Assembly: GCA_036396795.1 (NCBI GenBank)
Contig: DASWKF010000084.1
Span: 124,001 to 188,000 of the forward strand
DNA length: 64,000 bases
Origin: JAHEEM01 sp036396795
GTDB lineage: Bacteria; Pseudomonadota; Gammaproteobacteria; Steroidobacterales; Rariloculaceae
Direction: 5' to 3'
Shown here: positions 42,336 through 50,808 of the stretch, in pieces
Position numbering within the stretch: the first letter of the stretch is position 1
How the letters are laid out: every line of letters starts with the position of its first letter
The notes under the pieces: model-generated
Seen by the model: the letters and a program-made list of their open reading frames with translations, nothing else
Database searches by the model: none
What the model was told of the DNA's origin: nothing
Program-made: the position numbers and the translations under genes

Positions 42336-44888
42336 TTAGACGTCGCCTTCGAGCAGGCGTTCAATCATATAGAGTAGATTTTGCGTGTGTGCTCGAGTCT
42401 CCAGGTCACCCCCGCGCTTTCTACCCAGCATTCCCTCGATATTCCGCAACTGAAAGAGCGCGATGGACTTGGAGGCATAGTCGTAGTCGTCGCCTTCCCG
42501 GATGCCGATGAGCCTGGTTACATACTCGGTCTGCAGGTTCTGGCGGAAGCTATTCACGTCGTCACGGATATCTGCGGCGAAAATCGCGTCGGTGAGGTCC
42601 TGCATCATGTCCGACAACGCATACTCGTTGCCATAGAGCCGCGAGTCGGTGATGCGCGTCATGACACGTGGATGCAGGAAGTGGTTGAGCGCGCCTCGCT
42701 GAATCGCCAACACCCATTCGTGAATCTTCGGATCCTCGGTCTCATCCCAGAAATTCCAGAGCCGCCGCTGCTCCTGCAGGTGGTTGTAGAGATCCGTCGG
42801 CGTGGCAAGAGCCGTGGGGGCGAACAGATGCTCCGCGATTGCTTCCATCGCGCGCCTTTGATCGGCGACGCTCACGGGCTCGAACGGAATCTGGGCGCCG
42901 TCTTGTCCGACCACCGAGCGGTTGACGTAAACGCCTCCGACTTGACGCGCGAGCACGTTCACCGAGCGCGCGACCTGAGCCAGCATCACGACGTAGGCGT
43001 CGCGCAGCTCGTGGAATGACCGGCCCGGCGTGGAATGCTTGTCGATCGCTCTGCCGAAGAGCTCCTCGATCAAGCCGAGCCGCTCGACGGCGTAACCGAT
43101 CGGATCGCTGCTCATGTCATACCATTGAATGCGCGGGTCGACCGCCCAACCCGGCGCCCGCATGTTGTGGTCGTCGGTGCCGAAGAGCAATGCCGGCTCG
43201 GTCGAGCGTGCGGCGATGGCCGCGAGCCGCTGCCTTTCGGTCTCGGCATCGGCGAGACCCTGCGAATAGCTGTACTCGACGACCCAGTCGTCATAGGGGC
43301 CGGGTCCGGAGCTGAAGAACCGCGTATGCTCTCGCCCGGGCGGCGGCACGTTGATGTCGGTGTAGTCCATCACCGTGGCATAGAGACCGTCCCGGTCGAC
43401 GGCTTGCGGATCGAAAACCTCGTCCAAGGCCAGCATCCTCGAGCCGGCGAAGTTGTGGGCGAACCCCAGGGTATGACCGACCTCATGGAGCACGAGATCC
43501 ACCAGGAACTCGTGCAGAACCCGCTCTTCGAGCTCGGAGCCGAGCTCCAGGGCCGCGACGGCGAATCGCCCGAAAACCTGGCTGACCTGCAGGTCGTGGG
43601 CGAATGAGCAGAAACCCGCCCGAAAGCTCGTCGGCGCGTCCACCTGCTCGAGATCGTCGAGGATGCGCTGATACTGAATGCGGCGAATCACGCCTGCGTA
43701 CTCGAGCATGATATCGGCGCCGAGAATCTGCCCAGTGCGGGGGTTCGTGAACGACGGCCCATATCCTGAAAAGCGCGGCGTAGGTGAAGAAGTCCAGCGC
43801 AACACGTTGTAGCGAATATCCTCGGCCTCCCAGTCGGTATCGTCCGGTTGTATCCGGACTTCGATCGCGTCGCGGAAGCCGATCTTCTCGAATGATCGGT
43901 TCCACGCCAGCACGCCTTCCCGGATCGCTTCGCGGAACTCCAGCGGGGTCGTATTCTCGATCCACCAGACGATGGGCTCCACGGGCTCGGAGATCTCGGC
44001 TCGCGGTTCCCGTTTCACGAGGCGCCAGCGCTGAACGAGATCACGGTAGGGCGTCGGGCTGTCTTCGGTAAGATCCGTGACCTGCTCGGCGAAGTATCCC
44101 ATACGATGATCCGTGAAACGCGGCTGGTAGTCGTTCTCGGGCAGCGCGATGAGCGAGTGCTGTACTGGAATGCTGACGTAGCGGCTGTCCGTGATTTCCT
44201 CGTCGCCGATGACGACAGGCGCCGGGTTGTCGTAGACGTATTCGACTTGCACGTCGACGTTGAGCGGGTAGGCGCGGATTGAAGTGATGCTGCTCTTGTC
44301 CTCGCTCAGATCTCCGAGCCGGAAAGTATCTTCGGCGTCGTCGTCGGGATCCGGCGTTTCCTTGACCTGGAGCAGGCTCTCGCTCAGGAAAATTGCATCA
44401 GCGCTGATGAGGATTTCGCCGGTATCGTCGTTTTTGGCGACGATTTCCTCGGAGGCCAGTAGCGCCGGGCTGATATTGGCGGAAGAAGCGCGGCTCAAGG
44501 GGTTGGCGGCGTCGAAGTAGAAAGCCGTATTCTCGAAGCGCAGCTCGACGCGGTTGAAATGCCGCCGCAGGGATATGATCCGGTTGGAGCGAAAGCTGCC
44601 TCTGAAATGTCCGCCCTGAGGAACGCCGTCGCGACTGACCGCGAGGTAAATATACTCTTTGTCGAGCTGATCGGGCCGGAGTAGAAGGTAACTTTCACCG
44701 GTGTTGCGATCGCGATAAAGGACGAAGAGGCCGTCAAATCTATCGCTATCTGCGGTAACATCCGCAATCGATTTCGGGGCTTCCTCGCTTTCCTCTTCAC
44801 CGTTTTCGCCGTCTTGGCAATAGGCCAGCCGGGCTGCGCTGAAGAGAGGCAGGGCAGCCGCCAGCACCAAAACTCGTGAGAACGTCAT
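42336..44888 (-). CDS. Exported zinc metalloprotease (DUF4953/DUF5117-type)
   Basis: About 850 residues from the ATG at 44888, which has GGAGG eight bases upstream. A signal peptide (MTFSRVLVLAAALPLFSAARLAYC, the Cys could be lipidated) precedes a beta-rich N-terminal domain. The gluzincin/metzincin zinc motif HEVGHTLGFAH lies near residues 468-478 (HExxHxxGxxH), followed by YATVMDYTDIN, the Met-turn. These large proteins are common in marine Bacteroidota and Gammaproteobacteria next to TonB receptors. Co-transcribed with the receptor downstream, suggesting peptide or protein scavenging. The peptide substrate is unknown. Confidence 0.87.
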   Translation of the reverse strand: MTFSRVLVLAAALPLFSAARLAYCQDGENGEEESEEAPKSIADVTADSDRFDGLFVLYRDRNTGESYLLLRPDQLDKEYIYLAVSRDGVPQGGHFRGSFRSNRIISLRRHFNRVELRFENTAFYFDAANPLSRASSANISPALLASEEIVAKNDDTGEILISADAIFLSESLLQVKETPDPDDDAEDTFRLGDLSEDKSSITSIRAYPLNVDVQVEYVYDNPAPVVIGDEEITDSRYVSIPVQHSLIALPENDYQPRFTDHRMGYFAEQVTDLTEDSPTPYRDLVQRWRLVKREPRAEISEPVEPIVWWIENTTPLEFREAIREGVLAWNRSFEKIGFRDAIEVRIQPDDTDWEAEDIRYNVLRWTSSPTPRFSGYGPSFTNPRTGQILGADIMLEYAGVIRRIQYQRILDDLEQVDAPTSFRAGFCSFAHDLQVSQVFGRFAVAALELGSELEERVLHEFLVDLVLHEVGHTLGFAHNFAGSRMLALDEVFDPQAVDRDGLYATVMDYTDINVPPPGREHTRFFSSGPGPYDDWVVEYSYSQGLADAETERQRLAAIAARSTEPALLFGTDDHNMRAPGWAVDPRIQWYDMSSDPIGYAVERLGLIEELFGRAIDKHSTPGRSFHELRDAYVVMLAQVARSVNVLARQVGGVYVNRSVVGQDGAQIPFEPVSVADQRRAMEAIAEHLFAPTALATPTDLYNHLQEQRRLWNFWDETEDPKIHEWVLAIQRGALNHFLHPRVMTRITDSRLYGNEYALSDMMQDLTDAIFAADIRDDVNSFRQNLQTEYVTRLIGIREGDDYDYASKSIALFQLRNIEGMLGRKRGGDLETRAHTQNLLYMIERLLEGDV

Positions 44889-45029
44889 GGTCGTAACCTC
44901 CAAAAACGCCTTGAAGGATAGAGAATCCGGAGCCGCCGGGCTAGGTTCCGGCGTCTCACAGCCACTGTCGCCGTCGCCGACGAGAGCGGCGCTGTGATCG
45001 CCCGTTGAGGCGATGAGCCGGGGGAACGC

Positions 45030-45671
45030 TTGGAGCTGATCTCGCTAGCCGAGCTTTCGGCGCTGTTGCAGGTCGTTCTGGTCGACCTGGTCCTCGCCGG
45101 CGACAACGCGATCGTCATCGCCATGGCCGTGGCCGGGCTGCCGCCGGAGCAGCGTGGCCGAGTGCTGGCGATCGGCATCGCCGCCGCGACCGTGCTGCGA
45201 ATCGTTTTTGCGTCCGTGACGGTCCAGCTCTTGCAGATCATCGGTCTGGTCTTCGCCGGTGGCGTGCTGTTGCTCTGGGTCAGTTGGAAATTGTGGCGGG
45301 AGCTGCGTCAGCAAGCCATGCAGAAGGCCGCCGCCGAGGGAATCAGCGGGTTCATGCACGGCGATCCGAGTCAGTCCGTCGCGGGACCCGAGAAAACGTT
45401 TCGAGCGGCGGTGGTGCAGATCATCGTCGCCGACGTCTCGATGTCGCTCGACAACGTTCTTGCCGTCGCCGGTATCGCTCGCAACCACGGTTGGGTGTTG
45501 ATCTTCGGCCTGGCATTGTCGGTTGCCTTCATGGGCTTCGCCGCGGCGATCATCGCCAAAGTGCTGGCCCGCCACCATTGGGTCGCCTATGTCGGGCTCG
45601 CCGTGATTCTTTACGTCGCGCTCAAAATGATCTGGGAAGGCACGCTGGAGATGCTCCAAGTCGCGACCTAG
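45030..45671 (+). CDS. TerC/YjbE-family integral membrane protein
   Basis: 213 residues with about seven hydrophobic segments. VDLVLAGDNAIVIAMAV near the N-terminus and ADVSMSLDNVLAVAGIARNH in the second half carry the paired DN motifs of the TerC family, whose members export Mn2+ or help metalate exported proteins. The start is TTG at 45030, behind GGGGGAACGC; no in-frame ATG precedes the first motif. Metal specificity is inferred from the family. No yybP-ykoY riboswitch is visible upstream. Confidence 0.85.
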   Translation: MELISLAELSALLQVVLVDLVLAGDNAIVIAMAVAGLPPEQRGRVLAIGIAAATVLRIVFASVTVQLLQIIGLVFAGGVLLLWVSWKLWRELRQQAMQKAAAEGISGFMHGDPSQSVAGPEKTFRAAVVQIIVADVSMSLDNVLAVAGIARNHGWVLIFGLALSVAFMGFAAAIIAKVLARHHWVAYVGLAVILYVALKMIWEGTLEMLQVAT

Positions 45672-45774
45672 CGCGGGCGGCGCTTCGGTATGGATCGCAT
45701 CGCAGCCACACGGGAGCGCCAAGGCTTGGTCAAATGGCTGACGCGCAAGAAGTTGTGCTAATATCATTCATCGG

Positions 45775-45802
45775 CTCTGTGTTGCGCAGGCGCAACACAG
45801 AG
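45775..45802 (+). repeat. Perfect 13-base inverted repeat
   Basis: CTCTGTGTTGCGC (45775-45787), two bases AG, then GCGCAACACAGAG (45790-45802). In RNA it folds to a strong stem of 12 pairs with a four-base loop; as DNA it could be an operator for a dimeric regulator. It starts four bases after the inferred transcription start. Confidence 0.8.
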
Positions 45803-45883
45803 CGCTTCGGAACTGGCTTCGATGAACTAACACCGAATTTGGGGAGTGACGTTCGCACTGACAGCTGGACGTTGTCTTTCACG

Positions 45884-45909
45884 GGGGCGGCTCTCAAGCG
45901 CCCCTTTTT
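45884..45909 (+). terminator. Intrinsic terminator before UMF1 gene
   Basis: GGGGCG (45884-45889), a nine-base loop, CGCCCC (45899-45904) and then TTTTT (45905-45909). It is the only clear Rho-independent terminator I found in the window, and it points toward the UMF1 gene. Confidence 0.7.
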
Positions 45910-45963
45910 CTTGTTGAGCGACTTGCCCTCCAGCCCTTGATTCCATGACAGCCGCGCGTTTGC

Positions 45964-47280
45964 ATGAGCGCCTCGGTTAGCGTGGCTACGGCCGATCCGC
46001 CGATGCCGCCGGCGCGCGGCGCGCGGGCCGTTTGGTCGTGGGCCTTGTTCGACTTCGCCAACTCGCCGTTTACCACGCTCGTGGTCACCTTCGTCTACGG
46101 CACCTATTTTACGCAAGCGATCGCGTCCGATCCGATCTCCGGCACGGCTCTGTGGTCACGGGCGATGACGATCACCGCGCTCGTCGTGGCGATTTGCTCG
46201 CCCGTACTGGGCGCGCTGGCGGATCGAGGCGGATATCGCAAGCCGTTCGTGCTGATGTTCACGCTGATATGCGTGGTCGCGACCGCGAGCTTGTACGCGG
46301 TCTTGCCCGGGCAGGTCCTTGCGGCGCTGACGCTGGTAGTCATCGCGAACATCGCCTATGAGTTCAGCGGCGTGTTCTACAACGCATTCCTGCCCGATCT
46401 CGCCGCGCCGGAGCGAATCGGCCGGATTTCCGGCTACGGATGGGGACTCGGCTATCTCGGCGGCCTGCTGGCGCTGCTCCTGGCGCTGCTGCTTCTCGTT
46501 CAACCGGCAACGCCGTGGTTTGGGTTCTCCAGGGAAGCCGGGGAAAACATACGCGCCACCAATCTGCTGGTCGCGATCTGGTTTCTCGTGTTCAGCTTGC
46601 CGTTGTTCCTGTGGGTGTCGGAGGACAGATCCAGGATCTCGGCACATGGCAGGGTCATTGCCGATACGGTCACTCAGCTCGCCAGGACATTCAAGGAGAT
46701 TCGAGCCCATCGTCAGACCGTGCGCTTTCTGGTCGCACGCCTGGCGTATAACGACGGTTTGGTGACGATCTTCGCCTTCGGCGGCATCTATGCGGCGGAA
46801 ACCTTCGGCTTCACGCTGCAAGAGATCCTGATTTTCGGCATCGTGCTCAACCTCACCGCCGGAATCGGCGCCGTTCTCATGGGGCATCTCGACGATCGCA
46901 TCGGCGGCAAGCGGACCGTGATCATCTCTCTTTGCGGCTTGATCGTTGCGACGGTGATCGCGGTGTTCGCGGCGACGAAGCTCTGGCTCTGGGCGGCCGG
47001 TGTCGTCATCGGAATATTCACGGGGCCGAATCAAGCCGCGAGCCGCTCCCTCATGGGGCGTTTCGTGCCCCCCGATCTGGAGAACGAGTATTTCGGATTC
47101 TTTGCGTTTTCCGGAAAGCTGACGGCGTTCATCGGTCCGCTGCTACTCGGCTTGCTCACGCAATGGACCGGGTCGCAACGCGCCGGCGTCGCCGTCGTGT
47201 TGGTGATGTTCGTCATCGGCCTCGCGCTTCTGTTCTGGGTCGACGAAGCCGAGGGCATCGATGCCGCCGCGAGGGCGTAG
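45964..47280 (+). CDS. UMF1-family MFS transporter
   Basis: 438 residues with about twelve membrane segments. SWALFDFANSPFTTLVVTFVYGTYF at the N-terminus and ADRGGYRKPFV after helix 2 are typical of the UMF1/Atg22-like branch of the major facilitator superfamily. A second-half ADRG-like loop (GHLDDRIGGKRT) and GPNQAASRSLMGRFVPP are also conserved. Substrate unknown; amino-acid export has been proposed for relatives. The gene follows a hairpin and terminator that may attenuate it. Confidence 0.87.
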   Translation: MSASVSVATADPPMPPARGARAVWSWALFDFANSPFTTLVVTFVYGTYFTQAIASDPISGTALWSRAMTITALVVAICSPVLGALADRGGYRKPFVLMFTLICVVATASLYAVLPGQVLAALTLVVIANIAYEFSGVFYNAFLPDLAAPERIGRISGYGWGLGYLGGLLALLLALLLLVQPATPWFGFSREAGENIRATNLLVAIWFLVFSLPLFLWVSEDRSRISAHGRVIADTVTQLARTFKEIRAHRQTVRFLVARLAYNDGLVTIFAFGGIYAAETFGFTLQEILIFGIVLNLTAGIGAVLMGHLDDRIGGKRTVIISLCGLIVATVIAVFAATKLWLWAAGVVIGIFTGPNQAASRSLMGRFVPPDLENEYFGFFAFSGKLTAFIGPLLLGLLTQWTGSQRAGVAVVLVMFVIGLALLFWVDEAEGIDAAARA

Positions 47281-47349
47281 GCGCGCGGCCGATCGCGGTG
47301 CCGGGGCGCGGAGCGCCGCCGAGCTTACGCGCCGGCCGAGGTAGATCGA

Positions 47350-48471
47350 ATGCGAATCGGTATCGTCAGGGAAATCAAGGACGGCGAGAGCCGCGTAGGT
47401 CTGACGCCGTCCGGGGCTCGGCAGCTGGCGGGCTCAGGCCACGACGTGATCGTGGAGGCCGCCGCGGGTGCAGCCTGCGGTTTCAGCGACGACGAATACC
47501 GCGCTGCCGGAGCTGCCCTCGGCAGTCGCGACGAGGCCTGGGCTTCCGAGCTCGTCGTTAAGGTCAAGGAACCGCTGGCGGAGGAGCATCGTTTTCTCCG
47601 CGGTCAGATTCTTTTCGCGTTTCTACATCTTGCCGGCGTATCGAGGGAGCTGACGAGTGACTTGCTCGCGAGCGGCACGACCGCCGTCGCCTACGAAACC
47701 GTTGAAGACGAGCATGGACGGTTGCCGCTGCTGGCCCCGATGAGCGCAGTCGCCGGCAGCATGGCACCGATCGTCGGCGCGTATCACCTCGCGCGCTTCA
47801 ACGGCGGCAGCGGCGTGCTGCTTTGCCGGTTGCTCGGCAAAGCCTACGGCAAGGTTCTGATCCTCGGTGACGGCGTCGTCGGGCAGCATGCCGCGGGCGT
47901 GGCGGCGGCGATGGGAGCCCGGGTCGTGATGTTCGGTCTGGATGCCGAGCACGGTGAGCAGTTGAAACGCACGATCTCGCCGAGCTTGAGCTACGAAATC
48001 TCGACTCCGGCAGCCGTGGCGGCGCAGTTGCGCGACGCGGATCTGCTCGTCGGCGCGGTGCTGGTCAAGGCCGCGCGCGCGCCGCATCTGGTTTCGGAGT
48101 CGATGGTGAAAACCATGCCCGAAGGCTCCGTGATCGTCGACGTCAGCATCGACCAGGGTGGCTGCGTGGAAACATCGCGGCCGACATCGCACACGAAGCC
48201 GACCTTCGTTGCCCACGGCGTTGTCCATTACTGCGTGACCAATATGCCTGGCGCGTATCCGAGAACGTCGACCATGGCGCTGACGGAGGCGAGCCTGCCG
48301 TTCGTTCAACGCATCGCGGATCGGGGTCTGGAAGTTTTTCGGTCGGATGCCGCGCTGGCGGCGGGCGTCAACACGCTCGGCGGCTACTTGACCTGCAAGC
48401 CGGTGGCTGAGGCTTTCGGCTGGCACTCGCGCTATCGTCCGCTGGCCGAGGTCTTGCCCGACGGGGGCTAG
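47350..48471 (+). CDS. ald: Alanine dehydrogenase
   Basis: 373 residues; NAD-dependent interconversion of L-alanine and pyruvate plus ammonia. The N-terminal MRIGIVREIKDGESRVGLTP, the catalytic FAFLHLAG region, MSAVAGSMAP, the Rossmann loop GDGVVGQHAAGVAAAMGA and VDVSIDQGGCVETSRPTSH are diagnostic. GAGGTAG lies five bases before the ATG. It is followed 20 bases later by an M20 amidohydrolase that could release amino acids from acylated forms. Confidence 0.94.
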   Translation: MRIGIVREIKDGESRVGLTPSGARQLAGSGHDVIVEAAAGAACGFSDDEYRAAGAALGSRDEAWASELVVKVKEPLAEEHRFLRGQILFAFLHLAGVSRELTSDLLASGTTAVAYETVEDEHGRLPLLAPMSAVAGSMAPIVGAYHLARFNGGSGVLLCRLLGKAYGKVLILGDGVVGQHAAGVAAAMGARVVMFGLDAEHGEQLKRTISPSLSYEISTPAAVAAQLRDADLLVGAVLVKAARAPHLVSESMVKTMPEGSVIVDVSIDQGGCVETSRPTSHTKPTFVAHGVVHYCVTNMPGAYPRTSTMALTEASLPFVQRIADRGLEVFRSDAALAAGVNTLGGYLTCKPVAEAFGWHSRYRPLAEVLPDGG

Positions 48472-48491
48472 GCGCTCAATACTTCGGAACA

Positions 48492-49658
48492 ATGAACCTG
48501 ATCAGGGAAATCCAGGCGGGCTCGGGAGACCTGGTCGCCTGGCGTCATCAACTGCATGCTCATCCGGAGCTGGCCTTCGAGGAACGGCAAACTGCAAGCT
48601 TCGTCGCCGACAAGCTCGCCGCCTGGGGGCTCGAGGTGCACCGCGGCTTGGCGCGCACGGGGGTCGTCGGCACGTTGTCGCGCGGCACCGGGGGCAGCAT
48701 CGGGCTGCGTGCCGATATGGACGCGCTGCCGATCACCGAGACCAATACCTTCGACTACCGTTCCCGGTACGAGGGCAAGATGCACGCCTGCGGGCACGAT
48801 GGCCATACGACCATGCTGCTGGGTGCCGCCCGGCATCTCGCCGAGCACGGCAAGTTTTCCGGCACGGTGCGATTCATCTTCCAGCCCGCCGAGGAGGCCG
48901 TCGGAGGCGCCAAGGTCATGGTGGAGGACGGATTGTTCAAGCTCTTCCCGGTCGATGCCGTTTTCGGCATGCACAACTGGCCGGGTTTGGCGCCCGGTCA
49001 TTTCGCAATGTGCGCGGGTCCCATGATGGCCTCGATGGATTGTTTCGACCTGCGCATACGCGGGCGGGGAGCGCACGGCGCCTTGCCGCACCAAGGCATC
49101 GATCCGGTATTCGCGGCGGCGCAGGTCGTTTCCGCGCTGCAGAGCATCGTGAGCCGCAACGTGAGCCCCCTGGAAACGGCGGTCATCAGCGTAACCAAGA
49201 TTCACGGCGGCGACGCGTACAACGTAATCCCCGATGCGGTGGAGCTCGCCGGCGCGATACGCTGCCTCGATCGAGATCTCCGCGAGCGTCTCAAGACACG
49301 TGTTCGAGAGACGGCCGAGGGTGTCTGCAAGGGCCTTGGCGCCGAGGCGGAGCTGAGCTTTAGAAGCGGCCACCCGGCGGTCGTAAACCATCCCAAGGAG
49401 ACGTCGCTGGCGTCGCGGGCTGCCGCCGCCGTCGTCGGGGAAAGCGGCGTCGACTCAGCCGCCGCTCCCGTGATGGTCTCGGAGGATTTCGCCTACATGC
49501 TGGAAGAGACGCCGGGATGTTATGCATTCATCGGCAACGGCGCAGGCAGTTGCATGATCCACAATTCCGGCTATGACTTCAACGACGAGATTCTGGCCGT
49601 CGGCGCAAGTTATTGGGTGCGCTTGGCCGAGGCGTTCTTGGGGCGGGCCGCGGCTTGA
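48492..49658 (+). CDS. M20-family amidohydrolase (hippurate hydrolase type)
   Basis: 388-residue dinuclear metal hydrolase. RADMDALPI, MHACGHDGHTTMLLGAA, FQPAEEAVGGAKVM, FGMHNWPG and the late SEDFAYMLEETPG supply the metal and catalytic residues. The internal RGRGAHGALPHQGIDP belongs to the dimerisation domain. Acts on N-acyl amino acids or hippurate-like amides in the cytoplasm. Close spacing to ald suggests an amino-acid catabolic unit. Exact substrate unknown. Confidence 0.88.
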   Translation: MNLIREIQAGSGDLVAWRHQLHAHPELAFEERQTASFVADKLAAWGLEVHRGLARTGVVGTLSRGTGGSIGLRADMDALPITETNTFDYRSRYEGKMHACGHDGHTTMLLGAARHLAEHGKFSGTVRFIFQPAEEAVGGAKVMVEDGLFKLFPVDAVFGMHNWPGLAPGHFAMCAGPMMASMDCFDLRIRGRGAHGALPHQGIDPVFAAAQVVSALQSIVSRNVSPLETAVISVTKIHGGDAYNVIPDAVELAGAIRCLDRDLRERLKTRVRETAEGVCKGLGAEAELSFRSGHPAVVNHPKETSLASRAAAAVVGESGVDSAAAPVMVSEDFAYMLEETPGCYAFIGNGAGSCMIHNSGYDFNDEILAVGASYWVRLAEAFLGRAAA

Positions 49659-49721
49659 GGCTGCGGTTACGGCGGCGTATCGTGGCGCGTCTTTCACGGC
49701 AGGCGGATCGGAGCCCAGGCA

Positions 49722-50711
49722 GTGCCGAGTGACGAGCACAGGATTTTCTTTGTCTTCCCCGGACAGGGGTCGCAATACCGGGGAATGGGCGCGGACCTCG
49801 TGGCGGAGTTCGATAGCGCCCGGGAGGTCTTCGAGCGAGCGAGCGCGGTCGTGGGCTACGACATGGAGCGCTTGTGCTTCGAGAACAGCGACGACAAGCT
49901 CGATCTGACGCGCTACACGCAGCCCGCGCTGGTGACGCATCAGCTGGCCTGCCTGGCTGCGCTGCGCAGCCTGCTCGGCGCCACGGGCCCGCAGCCGGTG
50001 CTGGCCGCCGGCCACAGCCTCGGTGAGTACAGCGCGCTCGTCGTTGCCGGAGCGCTGCGCATCGAGGATGCGATCCGGCTCGTGAAGCGGCGCGGCGAGC
50101 TCATGAGTGAGCTCGGCGAAGGCAGCATGCTGGCGACGACTCTGGATCTCGAGACCGCCACGGCGCTGGCCGAGAAGCACTTCTGCGCCATCGCCGGCCG
50201 TAACCTGCCGGAGCAGACGGTCATCGCCGGGCGGGACGAGGACTTGGACGCTCTCGAGCAGGAGCTGACCGAGCGCTTCCCGCGCAAACGCGCCGTGCGG
50301 CTGCGCACCGAGGGGGCGTTTCACACCTATCTCATGGTCGAGGCGGCGCGAAGGTTCAGGGAGGTGCTGGCCGAGGTCGAGATCGGGAAGCTCACGATGG
50401 GGGTGTTGTCGAACTACACCGGCAAGCCGCACGACGCCGATGCGCAGGTGATCCGGTCACGGTTGTTCTTTCAGCTGTTCAATCCGGTGCGCTGGATGGA
50501 CTGTCTGGATGCGGCTTTCGCGCGGGGTGTGACCTGCTTTGTGGAACTCGGGGGCGGCATCGGAGATACTGACGATCCTGCGGAGAAGCGGCCCAATCTC
50601 GAGGGCATCATCAAGAAAGCGCTGAGGCTTCGCGGCCATGAAGCCGAGTACTTGCCGGCGATCAACGCGGCCGCGCTGCACCATGCCGCCGAAACGTTGC
50701 TCTCGAGCTGA
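49722..50711 (+). CDS. Malonyl-CoA:ACP transacylase-like protein
   Basis: 329 residues, FabD-like acyltransferase. It starts at a GTG with FFVFPGQGSQYRGMGADL; the nucleophile Ser lies in GHSLGEYSA; the catalytic His is in GAFHTYLM; the usual Arg follows the Ser at LVKRRGELM. No ketosynthase or acyl carrier protein gene is adjacent, so it may be the housekeeping FabD displaced from the fab cluster or a special acyltransferase. It reads the same way as the sulfate activation gene downstream but 97 bases apart. Confidence 0.83.
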   Translation: MPSDEHRIFFVFPGQGSQYRGMGADLVAEFDSAREVFERASAVVGYDMERLCFENSDDKLDLTRYTQPALVTHQLACLAALRSLLGATGPQPVLAAGHSLGEYSALVVAGALRIEDAIRLVKRRGELMSELGEGSMLATTLDLETATALAEKHFCAIAGRNLPEQTVIAGRDEDLDALEQELTERFPRKRAVRLRTEGAFHTYLMVEAARRFREVLAEVEIGKLTMGVLSNYTGKPHDADAQVIRSRLFFQLFNPVRWMDCLDAAFARGVTCFVELGGGIGDTDDPAEKRPNLEGIIKKALRLRGHEAEYLPAINAAALHHAAETLLSS

Positions 50712-50808
50712 CGCATGGGCCGTGGCAACGCGCCCATGAGACCGCCGAGGACGGCCGTGGTCTCTGGCGGGCCGAATATTGGAACGCTATTAGCACCGAG
50801 GTACCGTA

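Larger units (their letters stand above)
45771..45909 (+). ncRNA. Candidate structured leader or small RNA
   Basis: The gap 45672-45963 holds no convincing ORF but has the parts of a short transcript: TAATAT at 45759-45764 as -10, a perfect hairpin beginning at 45775, and an intrinsic terminator ending at 45909. The transcript would be about 139 nt. It ends 54 bases before the UMF1 transporter start, so it may be either an independent sRNA or an attenuated leader. I do not recognise a known RNA family. Confidence 0.45.

Noticed and set aside
44904..45029. yybP-ykoY (manganese) riboswitch before the TerC gene
   Set aside because: TerC genes often carry one, but the conserved GGGGAGUA and loop motifs are not present in this leader.
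45045..47034. Minus-strand frames opposite the TerC and UMF1 genes
   Set aside because: His/Arg/Gln-rich translations without hydrophobic pattern; the plus-strand membrane proteins are clear.
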